From positions 2,404,001 through 2,468,000 of the forward strand of contig NZ_CP016464.1 in assembly GCF_001713455.1 (NCBI RefSeq): 64,000 nucleotides of DNA, written 5' to 3'. A program made the position numbers and the translations under genes. The stretch is from Bosea sp. RAC05 (GTDB taxonomy: Bacteria > Pseudomonadota > Alphaproteobacteria > Rhizobiales > Beijerinckiaceae). The notes under the pieces were generated by a model. It was not told the DNA's origin, did not search any database, and saw nothing but the letters and a program-made list of their open reading frames with translations. This document shows positions 17,799 to 26,295 of the stretch, piece after piece (within the stretch, counting starts at the first letter, position 1; every line of letters begins with the position of its first letter).

Positions 17799-20192
17799 TC
17801 AGGCCGGCGAGGCGACGCCTGGCCAGCGCCAGTCGCGGATCTCCGGCATGTCCTCGCCCTGCGCGCGGATATAGGCCGCATGCGCGACCAGCCGATCCTC
17901 GAAGCGCTGGCGCGCGCCCGCTGCCTCCGGGCTGCGTTCGGGCAGCCGGTCGATGGCCGCGATCGCGAGGTGGAAGCGGTCGAGCCCGTTCATCACCAGC
18001 ATGTCGAAGGGCGTCGTCGTGGTGCCCTCCTCACGGTAGCCGTGGACATGCAGCCCGCCATGATTGATGCGGTCGTAGGTGAGGCGATGGATCAGCTGCG
18101 GATAGCCGTGGAAGGCGAAGATTACCGGCCGATCCCGCGTGAACAGCGCCTCGAAATCAACGTCGCTCAGCCCATGCGGATGCTGCCTGCGGCTCTGCAG
18201 CGTCATCAGATCGACGACATTGACGACGCGCAGCGCGAGTTCCGGCAGCGCCTCGCGCAGCAGGGCGGCCGCGGCCAGCGTCTCGATCGTCGGCACGTCG
18301 CCGGCGCAGGCGAGGACGATGTCGGGGTCGCGGCCCGCGCGCTCTGCTCCGGCCCAGGGCCAGATTCCGATCCCGGCTTCGGCGTGGATCGCGGCCTCGT
18401 CGATCGTCAGCCATTGCGGGGCCGGGGCCTTGCCGGCGACGATGACGTTGATGCGGTCATAGGTCCGCAGGCAGTGATCGGTGACCCAGAGCAGGGTGTT
18501 GGCGTCCGGCGGCAGGTAGATCCGCGCCGTATCGGCCTTCTTGTTGGCGATCAGGTCGAGGAAGCCCGGATCCTGATGGCTGAAGCCGTTATGGTCCTGC
18601 TGCCAGACATGCGAGGTCAGCAGATAGTTCAGCGAGGCGATCGGCGCCCGCCAGGCGATCTCGCGCGAAACCTTCAGCCATTTGGCGTGCTGGTTCACCA
18701 TCGAATCGACAATGTGGATGAAGGCCTCGTAGCAGGAGAACAGGCCGTGCCGTCCGGTGAGCAGATAGCCCTCGAGCCAGCCCTGGCAGAGATGCTCGCT
18801 CAAGACCTCCATGACCCGACCCTCCGGCGCGAGATGCACGTCCTCGGGCAGGATCGCCTCCCGCCAGACGCGCTCGGTGACGTCGAAGACGGCGTCGAGG
18901 CGATTGGAAGCCGTCTCGTCGGGGCCCATGATCCGGAAGTTGCGCGCCTCCGCGTTGAGCGAAACGACCTCCTTCAGGAAGCGACCCATCGTGCGCGTCG
19001 CCTCTGCGACCGCGCCGCCGGGGCCGGGCAGGGCGATGGCGAAGCGGCGATAGTCGGGCAGCTTCAGCTCGCGCTTCAGCAGTCCGCCATTGGCATGGGG
19101 ATTGGCGCCCATCCGGCGGGGCCCCGACGGCGCCAGCGCCTGCAACTCCGGCTTCAGGCGCCCGTCGTCGTCGAACAGCGTCTCGGGCGCGTAGCCGCGC
19201 ATCCAGTCTTCGAGCAGCTTGAGGTGCTCCGCGTTGCCGCGCGCATTGGCGATCGGCACCTGATGCGAGCGCCAGAAGCCCTCGACCTTCTTCCCGTCGA
19301 CGGTCTTCGGCCCGGTCCAGCCCTTCGGGCTGCGCAGCACGATTATCGGCCAGCGCGGCCGCCCCGCGGCCCCGCCGCCGCTGCGGGCCTGCGCCTGGAT
19401 CGCGCGGATGCGGTCGCAGACGAGGTCGAGCGTGCCCGCCATCTGCTGGTGCATCAAGTCCGGCTCGCTGCCCTCGACGAAGAAGGGCTCATAGCCGTAG
19501 CCGACGAGCAGGCTGCGCAATTCGTCGGCCGGCATCCGGGCCAGGATCGTCGGATTGGCGATCTTGTAGCCGTTGAGATGCAGGATCGGCAGCACAGCGC
19601 CGTCATGCACCGGATCGAGGAACTTGCTCGAATGCCAGGCGGCCGCGAGCGGCCCCGTCTCGGCCTCGCCATCGCCGATGACGCAGGCGACGATCAGCTC
19701 GGGATTGTCGAAGGCCGCGCCGAAGGCATGGACCAGCGCATAGCCGAGCTCGCCGCCCTCATGGATCGAGCCGGGCGTCTCGGGCGCGGCATGGCTGGGG
19801 ATGCCGCCGGGAAAGGAGAACTGGCGGAACAGCTTGCGCAGGCCGTCTGCATCCCGCGTGATGTCGGGATAGGTCTCGGTATAGGTGCCTTCGAGATAGG
19901 TGTTGGCGACCATGCCCGGCCCGCCATGGCCGGGGCCGCAGACATAGAGCATGTCGAGGTCGCGCGCCGCGATCAGCCGGTTCAGATGGGCATAGATGAA
20001 GTTCAGCCCTGGCGTCGTGCCCCAATGGCCGAGCAGGCGCGGCTTGACGTGCTCCGGTCTCAGCGGCTCGCGCAGCAGGGGATTGTCGAGCAGATAGATC
20101 TGGCCGACCGAGAGATAGTTCGCCGCACTCCAGTAGCGATGGATCAGCGAGAGCTCAGCGGGGCTCAGGGGGCTGGGGATTGCGTGGCTCAT
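17799..20192 (-). CDS. xfp: Xylulose-5-phosphate/fructose-6-phosphate phosphoketolase
   Basis: 797 aa, full family length, from the ATG at 20192 (an upstream in-frame ATG at 20231 would add 13 residues without family support). Typical segments: [74 protein letters not shown] (thiamine diphosphate/Mg binding) and [16 protein letters not shown]. It cleaves xylulose-5-P or fructose-6-P with phosphate to acetyl-P plus an aldose phosphate. Monocistronic as seen; no acetate kinase or phosphotransacetylase gene is adjacent. Confidence 0.97.
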   Translation of the reverse strand: MSHAIPSPLSPAELSLIHRYWSAANYLSVGQIYLLDNPLLREPLRPEHVKPRLLGHWGTTPGLNFIYAHLNRLIAARDLDMLYVCGPGHGGPGMVANTYLEGTYTETYPDITRDADGLRKLFRQFSFPGGIPSHAAPETPGSIHEGGELGYALVHAFGAAFDNPELIVACVIGDGEAETGPLAAAWHSSKFLDPVHDGAVLPILHLNGYKIANPTILARMPADELRSLLVGYGYEPFFVEGSEPDLMHQQMAGTLDLVCDRIRAIQAQARSGGGAAGRPRWPIIVLRSPKGWTGPKTVDGKKVEGFWRSHQVPIANARGNAEHLKLLEDWMRGYAPETLFDDDGRLKPELQALAPSGPRRMGANPHANGGLLKRELKLPDYRRFAIALPGPGGAVAEATRTMGRFLKEVVSLNAEARNFRIMGPDETASNRLDAVFDVTERVWREAILPEDVHLAPEGRVMEVLSEHLCQGWLEGYLLTGRHGLFSCYEAFIHIVDSMVNQHAKWLKVSREIAWRAPIASLNYLLTSHVWQQDHNGFSHQDPGFLDLIANKKADTARIYLPPDANTLLWVTDHCLRTYDRINVIVAGKAPAPQWLTIDEAAIHAEAGIGIWPWAGAERAGRDPDIVLACAGDVPTIETLAAAALLREALPELALRVVNVVDLMTLQSRRQHPHGLSDVDFEALFTRDRPVIFAFHGYPQLIHRLTYDRINHGGLHVHGYREEGTTTTPFDMLVMNGLDRFHLAIAAIDRLPERSPEAAGARQRFEDRLVAHAAYIRAQGEDMPEIRDWRWPGVASPA

Positions 20193-20319
20193 CGGAAGGC
20201 GTCCTTCGCGGTTGCCGGCGGAAGGGACCACGCCGTCTGGCTGCGCGCCCTGATCGAGCGCAAGCGATTACGAAGTTTTCCGATGCGGGCCGCGCCGCCG
20301 GCGGCTCGTTAACCGACGA

Positions 20320-20343
20320 AGGTCAACCGAGACAGAGGTCAAC
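20320..20343 (+). repeat. Short direct repeat upstream of the FlbD-like small gene
   Basis: AGGTCAAC occurs at 20320-20327 and again at 20336-20343, 16 bp apart, in the 205-bp gap between the divergent xfp and 70-aa genes. Spacing of about one and a half helical turns could be a regulator site, but the repeat is short and may be chance. I see no other clear signal in the gap. Confidence 0.3.
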
Positions 20344-20397
20344 AGAACGGCGCGTCCGTCGTATAGCTCGGCAACTTCAGCGAATCGCGAGAGTTCC

Positions 20398-20610
20398 ATG
20401 GCCAAGCTCTGCCAGTTCACCTCGCCGGCCGACGGCAAGCCGGTTTACGTCAACCCCGACCGGGTCAGCGTCGTCTACAGCTTCAAGGGCGAGCCGCCCG
20501 ACACGATCATCGCCTTCGGCAAGGACTTCATGCTCGGCGTCGCCGAGAGCCTGGAGGAAACCGTCGCCCGGCTCGAGGCGGCGACGGCGACGCCGCCCTC
20601 CGTCGGCTGA
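20398..20610 (+). CDS. Small FlbD-like protein, unknown function
   Basis: 70 aa. The layout (KPVYVNPDRVSVVYSF, then DTIIAFGKDFMLGVAESLEE, then TVARLE) resembles the small FlbD family, in which a conserved NPD and an ES-EE-V segment occur. FlbD members sit in flagellar operons, but no flagellar gene is nearby. Codon use is like neighbours. It stands alone between the divergent xfp and the convergent GntR gene. Confidence 0.7.
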   Translation: MAKLCQFTSPADGKPVYVNPDRVSVVYSFKGEPPDTIIAFGKDFMLGVAESLEETVARLEAATATPPSVG

Positions 20611-20622
20611 TCCGGTCCGGCC

Positions 20623-21342
20623 TCAACCCGGCATCGGGCGGGCGTGCGGGGGCACGTCGCTGCGGTCGAACACGTCCGGGAAGCGCTCCGCCAGCCGGGG
20701 CAGGGCGCTCAGGATCTCGCGCAGATGGGTCCGCATCGCAGCCTCCGCCCGCTCGGGATCGCGCGCCTTGATCGCGTCGAGAATGGCCTCGTGCTGGGCG
20801 ATCAGCAGCGCCAGCGGCGAGGCGTCCGGCAGGCTGAGATAGCGCACCCGGTCGGTCTGGGCGCGCGCACTCTCGACCACGCGCAGCGCCGGGTCGCATT
20901 CGACGCAGTCGGCGATGGCGCGGTGGAAGGCCTCGTCGAGCGCATAGAAGCGAGCCGAATCGCCGGCTTCGGCCGCCGCCTTCTGGTCGGCGACGAGCTG
21001 TTCGATCCGCGCCACGCCGGCTGAATCGATCAGTTCGGCGGCGCTGCGCACCAGCGCGCATTCGATCGCCTCGCGCACGAAGCGGGCGTTGAGCACCTCC
21101 CGCACCGAGATCTTGACGACATAGGTGCCCCGGCTCGGCAGCACCTGGAGCAGGCCGGCCTCGGCCAGCTTGATGAACGCCTCGCGCACGGGCTGGCGGC
21201 TGACGCCGTAGCGCAGCGCGACATCCTTCTCCGACAGTGCTTCGCCGGGCTTCAGGCGCATCTCGATGATCGCCTGCCGCAGGATCTGGATGATCTGCGG
21301 GACGATCGGGTCCGCCAGCTTCAGCGCAACAGGGCCGTTCAT
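20623..21342 (-). CDS. GntR-family regulator, FadR/FCD subfamily
   Basis: 239 aa from the ATG at 21342 (GAGAAGG upstream). An ATG at 21375 is in frame but sits inside the palindromic operator candidate, so is less likely. The winged helix includes ALSEKDVALRYGVSRQPVRE and LLQVLPSRGTYVVKIS; the FCD domain contains YALDEAFHRAIADCVECD and AQHEAILDAIKARD. It is divergent from the TRAP transporter/mannonate dehydratase operon and probably represses it, with a hexuronate-derived acid as effector by analogy to UxuR/ExuR-type FCD regulators. Confidence 0.93.
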   Translation of the reverse strand: MNGPVALKLADPIVPQIIQILRQAIIEMRLKPGEALSEKDVALRYGVSRQPVREAFIKLAEAGLLQVLPSRGTYVVKISVREVLNARFVREAIECALVRSAAELIDSAGVARIEQLVADQKAAAEAGDSARFYALDEAFHRAIADCVECDPALRVVESARAQTDRVRYLSLPDASPLALLIAQHEAILDAIKARDPERAEAAMRTHLREILSALPRLAERFPDVFDRSDVPPHARPMPG

Positions 21343-21372
21343 CCGTCTTGCCTTCTCCGAAGGTCGGGGTAT

Positions 21373-21393
21373 CATACCGGTATGGTGCCATAC
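21373..21393. promoter_or_regulatory. Candidate GntR operator (overlapping dyads)
   Basis: CATACCGGTATG at 21373-21384 is a perfect 12-bp palindrome, and GTATGG-TG-CCATAC at 21380-21393 is a second 6-2-6 dyad overlapping it. They lie 31 bp upstream of the GntR start and 47 bp upstream of the TRAP binding-protein start, as expected for a site controlling both. Confidence 0.6.
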
Positions 21394-21439
21394 TTCAATG
21401 CGTCCCGAGACGCAGGAAGCACCGCAGGGAGGCTATCAG

Positions 21440-22420
21440 ATGTTCACCGTCAACAGGCGCACGCTGTGCGCAATCGCGTTCGCAGCCGCCGGCCTGGCGC
21501 TGCCGGCCGCGGCCCAGGCCCAGGCCCAGCTCAACGTCAACACCGCGCTGACCCGCGACGACCCGCTCTTCAAGGGGCTGGAGCGTCTGCGCGACCGCGT
21601 CGCCGAGCGCTCCAAGGGGCAGCTCACCGTCCGCATCTTCCCGGGCTCGCAGCTCGGCAAGGACGAGGACGTGCTGGAGCAGGCCCGCGCCGGCGCCAAT
21701 GTCGCCGTCGTCGTCGACGGCGGCCGCCTCGCCGTCTTCGTCAAGGAGTTCGGCGTGCTCAGCGCGCCCTATCTCGCCGATGGCTTCCAGGGCGTGCGCA
21801 AGGTCGTGACCTCGCCGCTGTTCGAGACCTGGGTCGCCAAGCTGCGGACCACGTCGGGCCATCAGGTCCTGTCGTTCAACTGGTGGCAGGGTGATCGCCA
21901 CCTGATCACCAACAAGCCGATCAAGGTGCCCGCCGACCTCGCGGGCGTGCGCATGCGCACGCCGGGCGCGCCGGTCTGGATGGAGACGATCCGGGCCATG
22001 GGCGCGACCCCGACGCCGATGGGCTGGGGTGAGGTCTACCCGGCCATGCAGCAGAAGGTGATCGACGCGGTCGAGGCGCAGCACCCAGCCACCGTCGGCT
22101 CGAAGCTCTACGAGGTCGCCAAGCACGTCACCAAGACGAGCCATTTCAACCTGATCACCGGCATCGTCACCAGCGCCGCCTGGTTCGACAAGCTGACGCC
22201 CGAGCTGCAGACCATCCTGCGCGAGGAATCGCTCGCCGCCGGCGACTTCGCCTCCAAGCTGACCGAGGAGTCGCTCGCCGGCTTCGAGGAGACGATGAAG
22301 AAGAACGGCATGACCATCGCCGAGGTCGACAAGAAGCCCTTCATCGACGCGACGCAGGGCGTCTACGAGAAGCTCGGCTACACCGATCTGCGCGCCGAGG
22401 TTCTGAAGCTCCTCAAGTAA
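21440..22420 (+). CDS. TRAP transporter substrate-binding protein (DctP family)
   Basis: 326 aa; ATG at 21440 with GGGAGG upstream. Signal peptide about residues 1-28 (ends LPAAAQAQA), then the DctP fold: GQLTVRIFPGSQLGKDEDVL, the carboxylate-binding Arg in GVRMRTPGAPVWMETIRAMG, and PMGWGEVYPAMQQKVIDAVE. Captures an acidic solute in the periplasm for the DctQ/DctM permease encoded next. Mannonate dehydratase at the operon end points to a hexuronate or hexonate substrate. A strong hairpin follows the gene. Confidence 0.95.
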   Translation: MFTVNRRTLCAIAFAAAGLALPAAAQAQAQLNVNTALTRDDPLFKGLERLRDRVAERSKGQLTVRIFPGSQLGKDEDVLEQARAGANVAVVVDGGRLAVFVKEFGVLSAPYLADGFQGVRKVVTSPLFETWVAKLRTTSGHQVLSFNWWQGDRHLITNKPIKVPADLAGVRMRTPGAPVWMETIRAMGATPTPMGWGEVYPAMQQKVIDAVEAQHPATVGSKLYEVAKHVTKTSHFNLITGIVTSAAWFDKLTPELQTILREESLAAGDFASKLTEESLAGFEETMKKNGMTIAEVDKKPFIDATQGVYEKLGYTDLRAEVLKLLK

Positions 22421-22448
22421 CCGGGCCCGATCTGCCCCCCTGCCATCC

Positions 22449-22473
22449 GGCGGCGCGCGCCCAGCGCGCCGCC
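22449..22473 (+). terminator. Intercistronic hairpin after dctP-type gene
   Basis: GGCGGCGCGC-gccca-GCGCGCCGCC forms a perfect 10-bp GC stem with a 5-nt loop, 28 nt after the binding-protein stop and 34 nt before the DctQ start. No T tract follows, so partial termination or 3'-end stabilisation of the binding-protein message is more likely than full termination. Confidence 0.6.
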
Positions 22474-22507
22474 ACCCGTCCGTGCGCATCGATTGGGCCA
22501 AGCCGCC

Positions 22508-23014
22508 ATGTCGCAATTCCTGATTTCGGCCGAGTTCCTCGCGGCCAAGCTGCTGTTGGCGGCGATCGTCATCCTCGTCTTCATCGCGGCCCTGGGGCGC
22601 ACCTTCGGCTACCCGCTGATCTGGTCGATCGACGTGGCACAGCTGCTGTTCATCTGGGTCTGCTTCCTCGGCGCCAATCGCGCGATGCGGCTCAAGGCCC
22701 ATATCGGCGTCGACCTCTTCGTTCGGAAGCTGCCGCGCACGCCGCGCTGGCTCGTCGAGATCGCGCTCGCGCTGCTGTCGCTCGCCTTCCTCATTGCGCT
22801 CGCCGTCTCCGGCTATCGGCTGACGATGCTGAACTGGCAGCGCGTCTATGGCGACAGCGGCATCTCTTACGCCTGGGTCACGGCGGCGGTGCCCGTCGGG
22901 GCTGCGCTTCTGGCCCTGACCATCGCGATCAATCTGGTCCATGCGCTGCGGACACGCTCGCTGGTCTTCTATGCCGATCGGAGCCTCGACCGCTCCGGCA
23001 GCCAGCTCGGGTGA
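22508..23014 (+). CDS. TRAP transporter small permease (DctQ family)
   Basis: 168 aa from the ATG at 22508. Four membrane helices: LAAKLLLAAIVILVFIAALG, SIDVAQLLFIWVCFLGANRA (with the family W-x-x-FLGAN-x-A pattern), WLVEIALALLSLAFLIALAV and YAWVTAAVPVGAALLALTIA. It forms the permease complex with the DctM protein encoded 10 bp downstream. Confidence 0.93.
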   Translation: MSQFLISAEFLAAKLLLAAIVILVFIAALGRTFGYPLIWSIDVAQLLFIWVCFLGANRAMRLKAHIGVDLFVRKLPRTPRWLVEIALALLSLAFLIALAVSGYRLTMLNWQRVYGDSGISYAWVTAAVPVGAALLALTIAINLVHALRTRSLVFYADRSLDRSGSQLG

Positions 23015-23024
23015 GGCCCAAACC

Positions 23025-24302
23025 ATGCTGACTCTCTGGGGTCTCTTCTTCTTCCTGATGTTCCTCGGCCTGCCGGTAGCGCTGGCCATCGGCATGTCCG
23101 GCTTCTCCTTCTTCGTCTTCTCCGGCTCGATCCCGCTCGGCATCGGCGTCCAGCAGATCGCCACGGCCTCGCAGAGCTTTCCCTTGCTCGCCGTCCCCTT
23201 CTTCGTGCTGGCCGGGCACATGATGAACAAGACCGGCATCACGCACCGGCTGATCGCCTGCTCCAACGTGCTGGTCTCCTGGATGGCGGGCGGCCTCGCC
23301 CAGGTCTGCATCCTGCTCTCGACGCTGATGGGCGGCGTCTCCGGCTCGGCCGTCGCCGATGCCGCCATGGAGGCGCGCATCCTCGGCCCGGACATGATCC
23401 GCAAGGGCTATTCGAAGGGCTTCACCTGCGCGGCCATCGCGGTCGGGTCCCTGATCACGGCGACGATCCCGCCGAGCCTGGGCCTGATCCTCTACGGCTT
23501 CGTCGGCAACGTCTCGATCGGCCGCCTCTTCCTGGCGGGCGTCATTCCCGGGCTGCTGATGATGGCCGCGTTGATGACGGTGGTCTGGCTCGTCGCCCGC
23601 AAGCGCGGCTACCATTCCGCGACGAAGGAGCTGCCGACCCGGCAGGCCGTCTGGCGCGCGATCGTCGATGCCAAATGGGCGCTGTTGTTCCCGGTCGCGC
23701 TGCTGTTCGGCATCCGCGCTGGCATCTTCACCCCCTCCGAGATCGGCGCTTTCGCCGTCGTCTATGCCGTGGTCGTCGGTGTCTTCCTGCACAAGGAACT
23801 GACCGCCGAGAGCTTCATGGAAGCGCTCGGCGAGGGCGTGCTCGACGTCGGCGTGATCATGCTGATCATCCTGCTCTCGGGCATGGTCGGCTATGCGCTG
23901 ATCTTCGAGCAGGCGCCGCAGGAGGTCGCCGAATGGATGCTGGGCCTGTCCCAGAACCCGCTGGCGATCGTGCTGCTGGTCCTGTTCTTCCTGCTGGTCG
24001 CCGGCTTCTTCGTCGAGAGCACGGTGCTGGTCCTGCTGCTGACGCCGATCTTCGTGCCCATCATCACCAAGCTCGGCGTCGATCCCGTGCATTTCGGCAT
24101 CCTGATGATGTCGATCGTGACGCTCGGCTCGATGACGCCGCCGGTCGGCGTGGCGATGTACACGGTCTGCTCCATCCTCGACTGTTCGATCGAGGAATAC
24201 CTGGTCGAATCGCTGCCCTTCATTGCCGCGATCCTCGCTGTGGTCGGCTTCCTCGCCCTCTTCCCGGGCGTCGTGCTGTTCCTCCCCAACCTCCTGATGT
24301 GA
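23025..24302 (+). CDS. TRAP transporter large permease (DctM family)
   Basis: 425 aa, about twelve membrane helices. Conserved DctM segments: GLPVALAIGMSGF near the N-terminus, PLLAVPFFVLAGHMMNKTG, MGGVSGSAVADAAMEARIL, TATIPPSLGLILYG and TLGSMTPPVGVAMYTVCSI. This subunit carries the Na+-driven solute through the inner membrane. ATG at 23025, ten bases after dctQ. Confidence 0.96.
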   Translation: MLTLWGLFFFLMFLGLPVALAIGMSGFSFFVFSGSIPLGIGVQQIATASQSFPLLAVPFFVLAGHMMNKTGITHRLIACSNVLVSWMAGGLAQVCILLSTLMGGVSGSAVADAAMEARILGPDMIRKGYSKGFTCAAIAVGSLITATIPPSLGLILYGFVGNVSIGRLFLAGVIPGLLMMAALMTVVWLVARKRGYHSATKELPTRQAVWRAIVDAKWALLFPVALLFGIRAGIFTPSEIGAFAVVYAVVVGVFLHKELTAESFMEALGEGVLDVGVIMLIILLSGMVGYALIFEQAPQEVAEWMLGLSQNPLAIVLLVLFFLLVAGFFVESTVLVLLLTPIFVPIITKLGVDPVHFGILMMSIVTLGSMTPPVGVAMYTVCSILDCSIEEYLVESLPFIAAILAVVGFLALFPGVVLFLPNLLM

Positions 24303-24317
24303 TCCGAGATTGATCTG

Positions 24318-25517
24318 ATGAAACAGACCTGGCGCTGGTTCGGACCCGACGACGCCGTCACACTCGCCGCTGCCCGCCAGGCCGGCGCGAGCGGCATCGT
24401 CACCGCGCTCCACCACATCCCCTATGGCGAAGTCTGGAGCGTCGCCGAGATCGAGAAGCGCAAGGCGGAGATCGCGGCGCCGGGCTTCGGCCTCGACTGG
24501 TCGGTGGTGGAGAGCCTGCCCATCCACGAGCGCGTCAAGCTGGGGGAAGGCGATCTCGAGCCGATCTTCGCCAACTACCGGCAGTCGATGGCGAATCTCG
24601 CCGCCTGCGGCCTGAAGACGATCTGCTACAACTTCATGCCGGTGCTCGACTGGACGCGGACCGAACTCGACCATCCGCTTCCGGCCGGCGCCCGCGCGCT
24701 GCGCTTCAACGCCCATGAATATCTCGCCTTCGACTGGCTGATCCTCGAGCGTCCCGGTGCCGAGGAGGGGCAGTCCCCGGAGCTGCGCAACAAGGCGATC
24801 GACTGGTTCGCGGCCTCGACGCAGGCCGACCGCGACCGCCTGCTCGCCAACATCATGGCCGGCCTGCCGGGCGCCTATGACCGCTACGACGTGCCGGCCT
24901 TGCGCGGCATGCTGGCGCGCTATGCCGGCATCGACGCCGACGGGCTGCGGGCGAACTTCGCCCGCTTCCTGCGCGCCGTGGTCCCCACCGCGCAGGAACT
25001 CGGCATCCGCCTCTGCGTGCATCCCGACGACCCGCCGCGGCCGCTCTTCGGCCTGCCGCGCATCGTCTCGACGGAATCCGACATCGAAGCCGTCCTCGGC
25101 ATGGTCGATCTGCCGGCCAACGGGCTGACGCTGTGCTCCGGCTCCCTCGGCGCCCATCCCGACAACGACGTGCCCGCCATCGCGCGCCGCTTCGCCGACC
25201 GGATCTGGTTCGCGCATCTGCGCAACGTCGCCAAGGACCCCGACGGCTCCTTCATGGAAGCGGAGCATCTCGGCGGCGACACCGACATGGTCGCGCTGAT
25301 CGCGGCGCTGCTCGACGAGGAGGCGAGGCGCCGCGCCGAAGGGCGTGACGACTGGGAGATCCCGATGCGGCCCGACCATGGCCACGAGATCCTCGACGAC
25401 ATCGGCCGCGGCAGCTTCCCCGGCTATCCGGCGATCGGCCGCCTGCGCGGCCTGGCGGAGCTTCGGGGCGTGATGACGGCGCTGGCGCACCGGCCGGCCG
25501 CCTCGCGGCAAGGCTGA
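24318..25517 (+). CDS. uxuA: Mannonate dehydratase
   Basis: 399 aa. Characteristic UxuA segments: MKQTWRWFGPDDAVTL, SGIVTALHHIPYGEVWS, WSVVESLPIHERVKLGEGD, ICYNFMPVLDWTRTEL, RLCVHPDDPPRPLFGLPRIV, LTLCSGSLGAHPDNDVP and MRPDHGHEILDD, including metal-binding His/Cys/Asp residues. It dehydrates D-mannonate to 2-keto-3-deoxygluconate in glucuronate catabolism. Last gene of the TRAP operon; the uronate isomerase and fructuronate reductase are not in the window. Confidence 0.97.
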   Translation: MKQTWRWFGPDDAVTLAAARQAGASGIVTALHHIPYGEVWSVAEIEKRKAEIAAPGFGLDWSVVESLPIHERVKLGEGDLEPIFANYRQSMANLAACGLKTICYNFMPVLDWTRTELDHPLPAGARALRFNAHEYLAFDWLILERPGAEEGQSPELRNKAIDWFAASTQADRDRLLANIMAGLPGAYDRYDVPALRGMLARYAGIDADGLRANFARFLRAVVPTAQELGIRLCVHPDDPPRPLFGLPRIVSTESDIEAVLGMVDLPANGLTLCSGSLGAHPDNDVPAIARRFADRIWFAHLRNVAKDPDGSFMEAEHLGGDTDMVALIAALLDEEARRRAEGRDDWEIPMRPDHGHEILDDIGRGSFPGYPAIGRLRGLAELRGVMTALAHRPAASRQG

Positions 25518-25526
25518 CGTCTAGGC

Positions 25527-25552
25527 GTGGCGCCCCCCGACCGGGGCGCCAC
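25527..25552. terminator. Bidirectional hairpin terminator between convergent genes
   Basis: GTGGCGCCCC-ccgacc-GGGGCGCCAC is a perfect 10-bp stem with a 6-nt loop, placed 9 bp after the uxuA stop and 11 bp from the stop of the convergent GntR gene. Lacks a clear T tract on either side, but position and strength support a shared transcription end. Confidence 0.65.
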
Positions 25553-25563
25553 GGTCTGCTGCC

Positions 25564-26229
25564 TCAGAGAACCTCGCGCACCCGCAGCAGGGTCGAGTCC
25601 ATGTGCTGGCCGATGATGCGGCTGAGTTCCGCGGCATCGCGCTTCAGCAGGGCGGCCATCATCTCCTCGTGCTCGGCCACGGCGCCCGCCCATTTCACCG
25701 GCCCCTCATTGCCGACGAAGCGCAGGCGCTTGATCCGCGACTGCAGCGTGCCGTGCATTTCCATCAGCGCCGCATTGTCCGACGCGGCGACGATGGCGCT
25801 GTGGATCGCCTGGTTCAGCTTGAAGTATTCGAGGCGGTTGCGTGTCTCGTAGAGGGCCAGCATCTGCTTGTGCAGGGCGTGGATCGTCTCGATCGTCGCG
25901 TCGCTGGCCTTTTCGCAGGCGATGCGCCCGGCGAGCTGTTCGAGCGCCTTCAGCACCTCCAGCACGTCGGCGAGGTCGCGCGCCGAGAAGCGTCGGACGA
26001 TCGCCCCCTTGGCGGGCAGGATCTCGACCAGCCCCTCGCTGGCGAGCGTCTTGATCGCCTCTCGCAGCGGCGTCCGGGAGACCCCGAGCTGGGCACCGAC
26101 CACGCCCTCGTTGATCCGCTGGCCGGGCTCGAGGCGCCCCTCGATGATCATGTCGCGAACCCGCTCGAGCACCTCGTCATGCAGGGTGCGCCGCGTGATC
26201 CGGGGGAAGTCGATCGCTGGCTCGCTCAT
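25564..26229 (-). CDS. GntR-family regulator, FadR/FCD subfamily
   Basis: 221 aa. DNA-binding domain RINEGVVGAQLGVSRTPLRE with LVEILPAKGAIVRRFS, then an FCD domain (YFKLNQAIHSAIVAASDNAA and AEHEEMMAALLKRD). Lies 66 bp downstream of the COG4091 oxidoreductase on the same strand, so probably co-transcribed with it from the divergent promoter region 27694-27857, and likely regulates that region. Confidence 0.92.
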   Translation of the reverse strand: MSEPAIDFPRITRRTLHDEVLERVRDMIIEGRLEPGQRINEGVVGAQLGVSRTPLREAIKTLASEGLVEILPAKGAIVRRFSARDLADVLEVLKALEQLAGRIACEKASDATIETIHALHKQMLALYETRNRLEYFKLNQAIHSAIVAASDNAALMEMHGTLQSRIKRLRFVGNEGPVKWAGAVAEHEEMMAALLKRDAAELSRIIGQHMDSTLLRVREVL

Positions 26230-26295
26230 CGCTGCTCGTCAATCCTGTCTGTGATGCGGTTACGGCATGCGAACCCGGCGCTGTCAAACGCCCCG

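Noticed and set aside
17724..20312. Very long open frame opposite the phosphoketolase gene, and similar ones opposite the TRAP, TTT and Dpp genes
   Set aside because: High-GC genes leave antisense frames open. These encode low-complexity Arg/Asp/Gly-rich strings with no family features, while the sense frames are clear family members.
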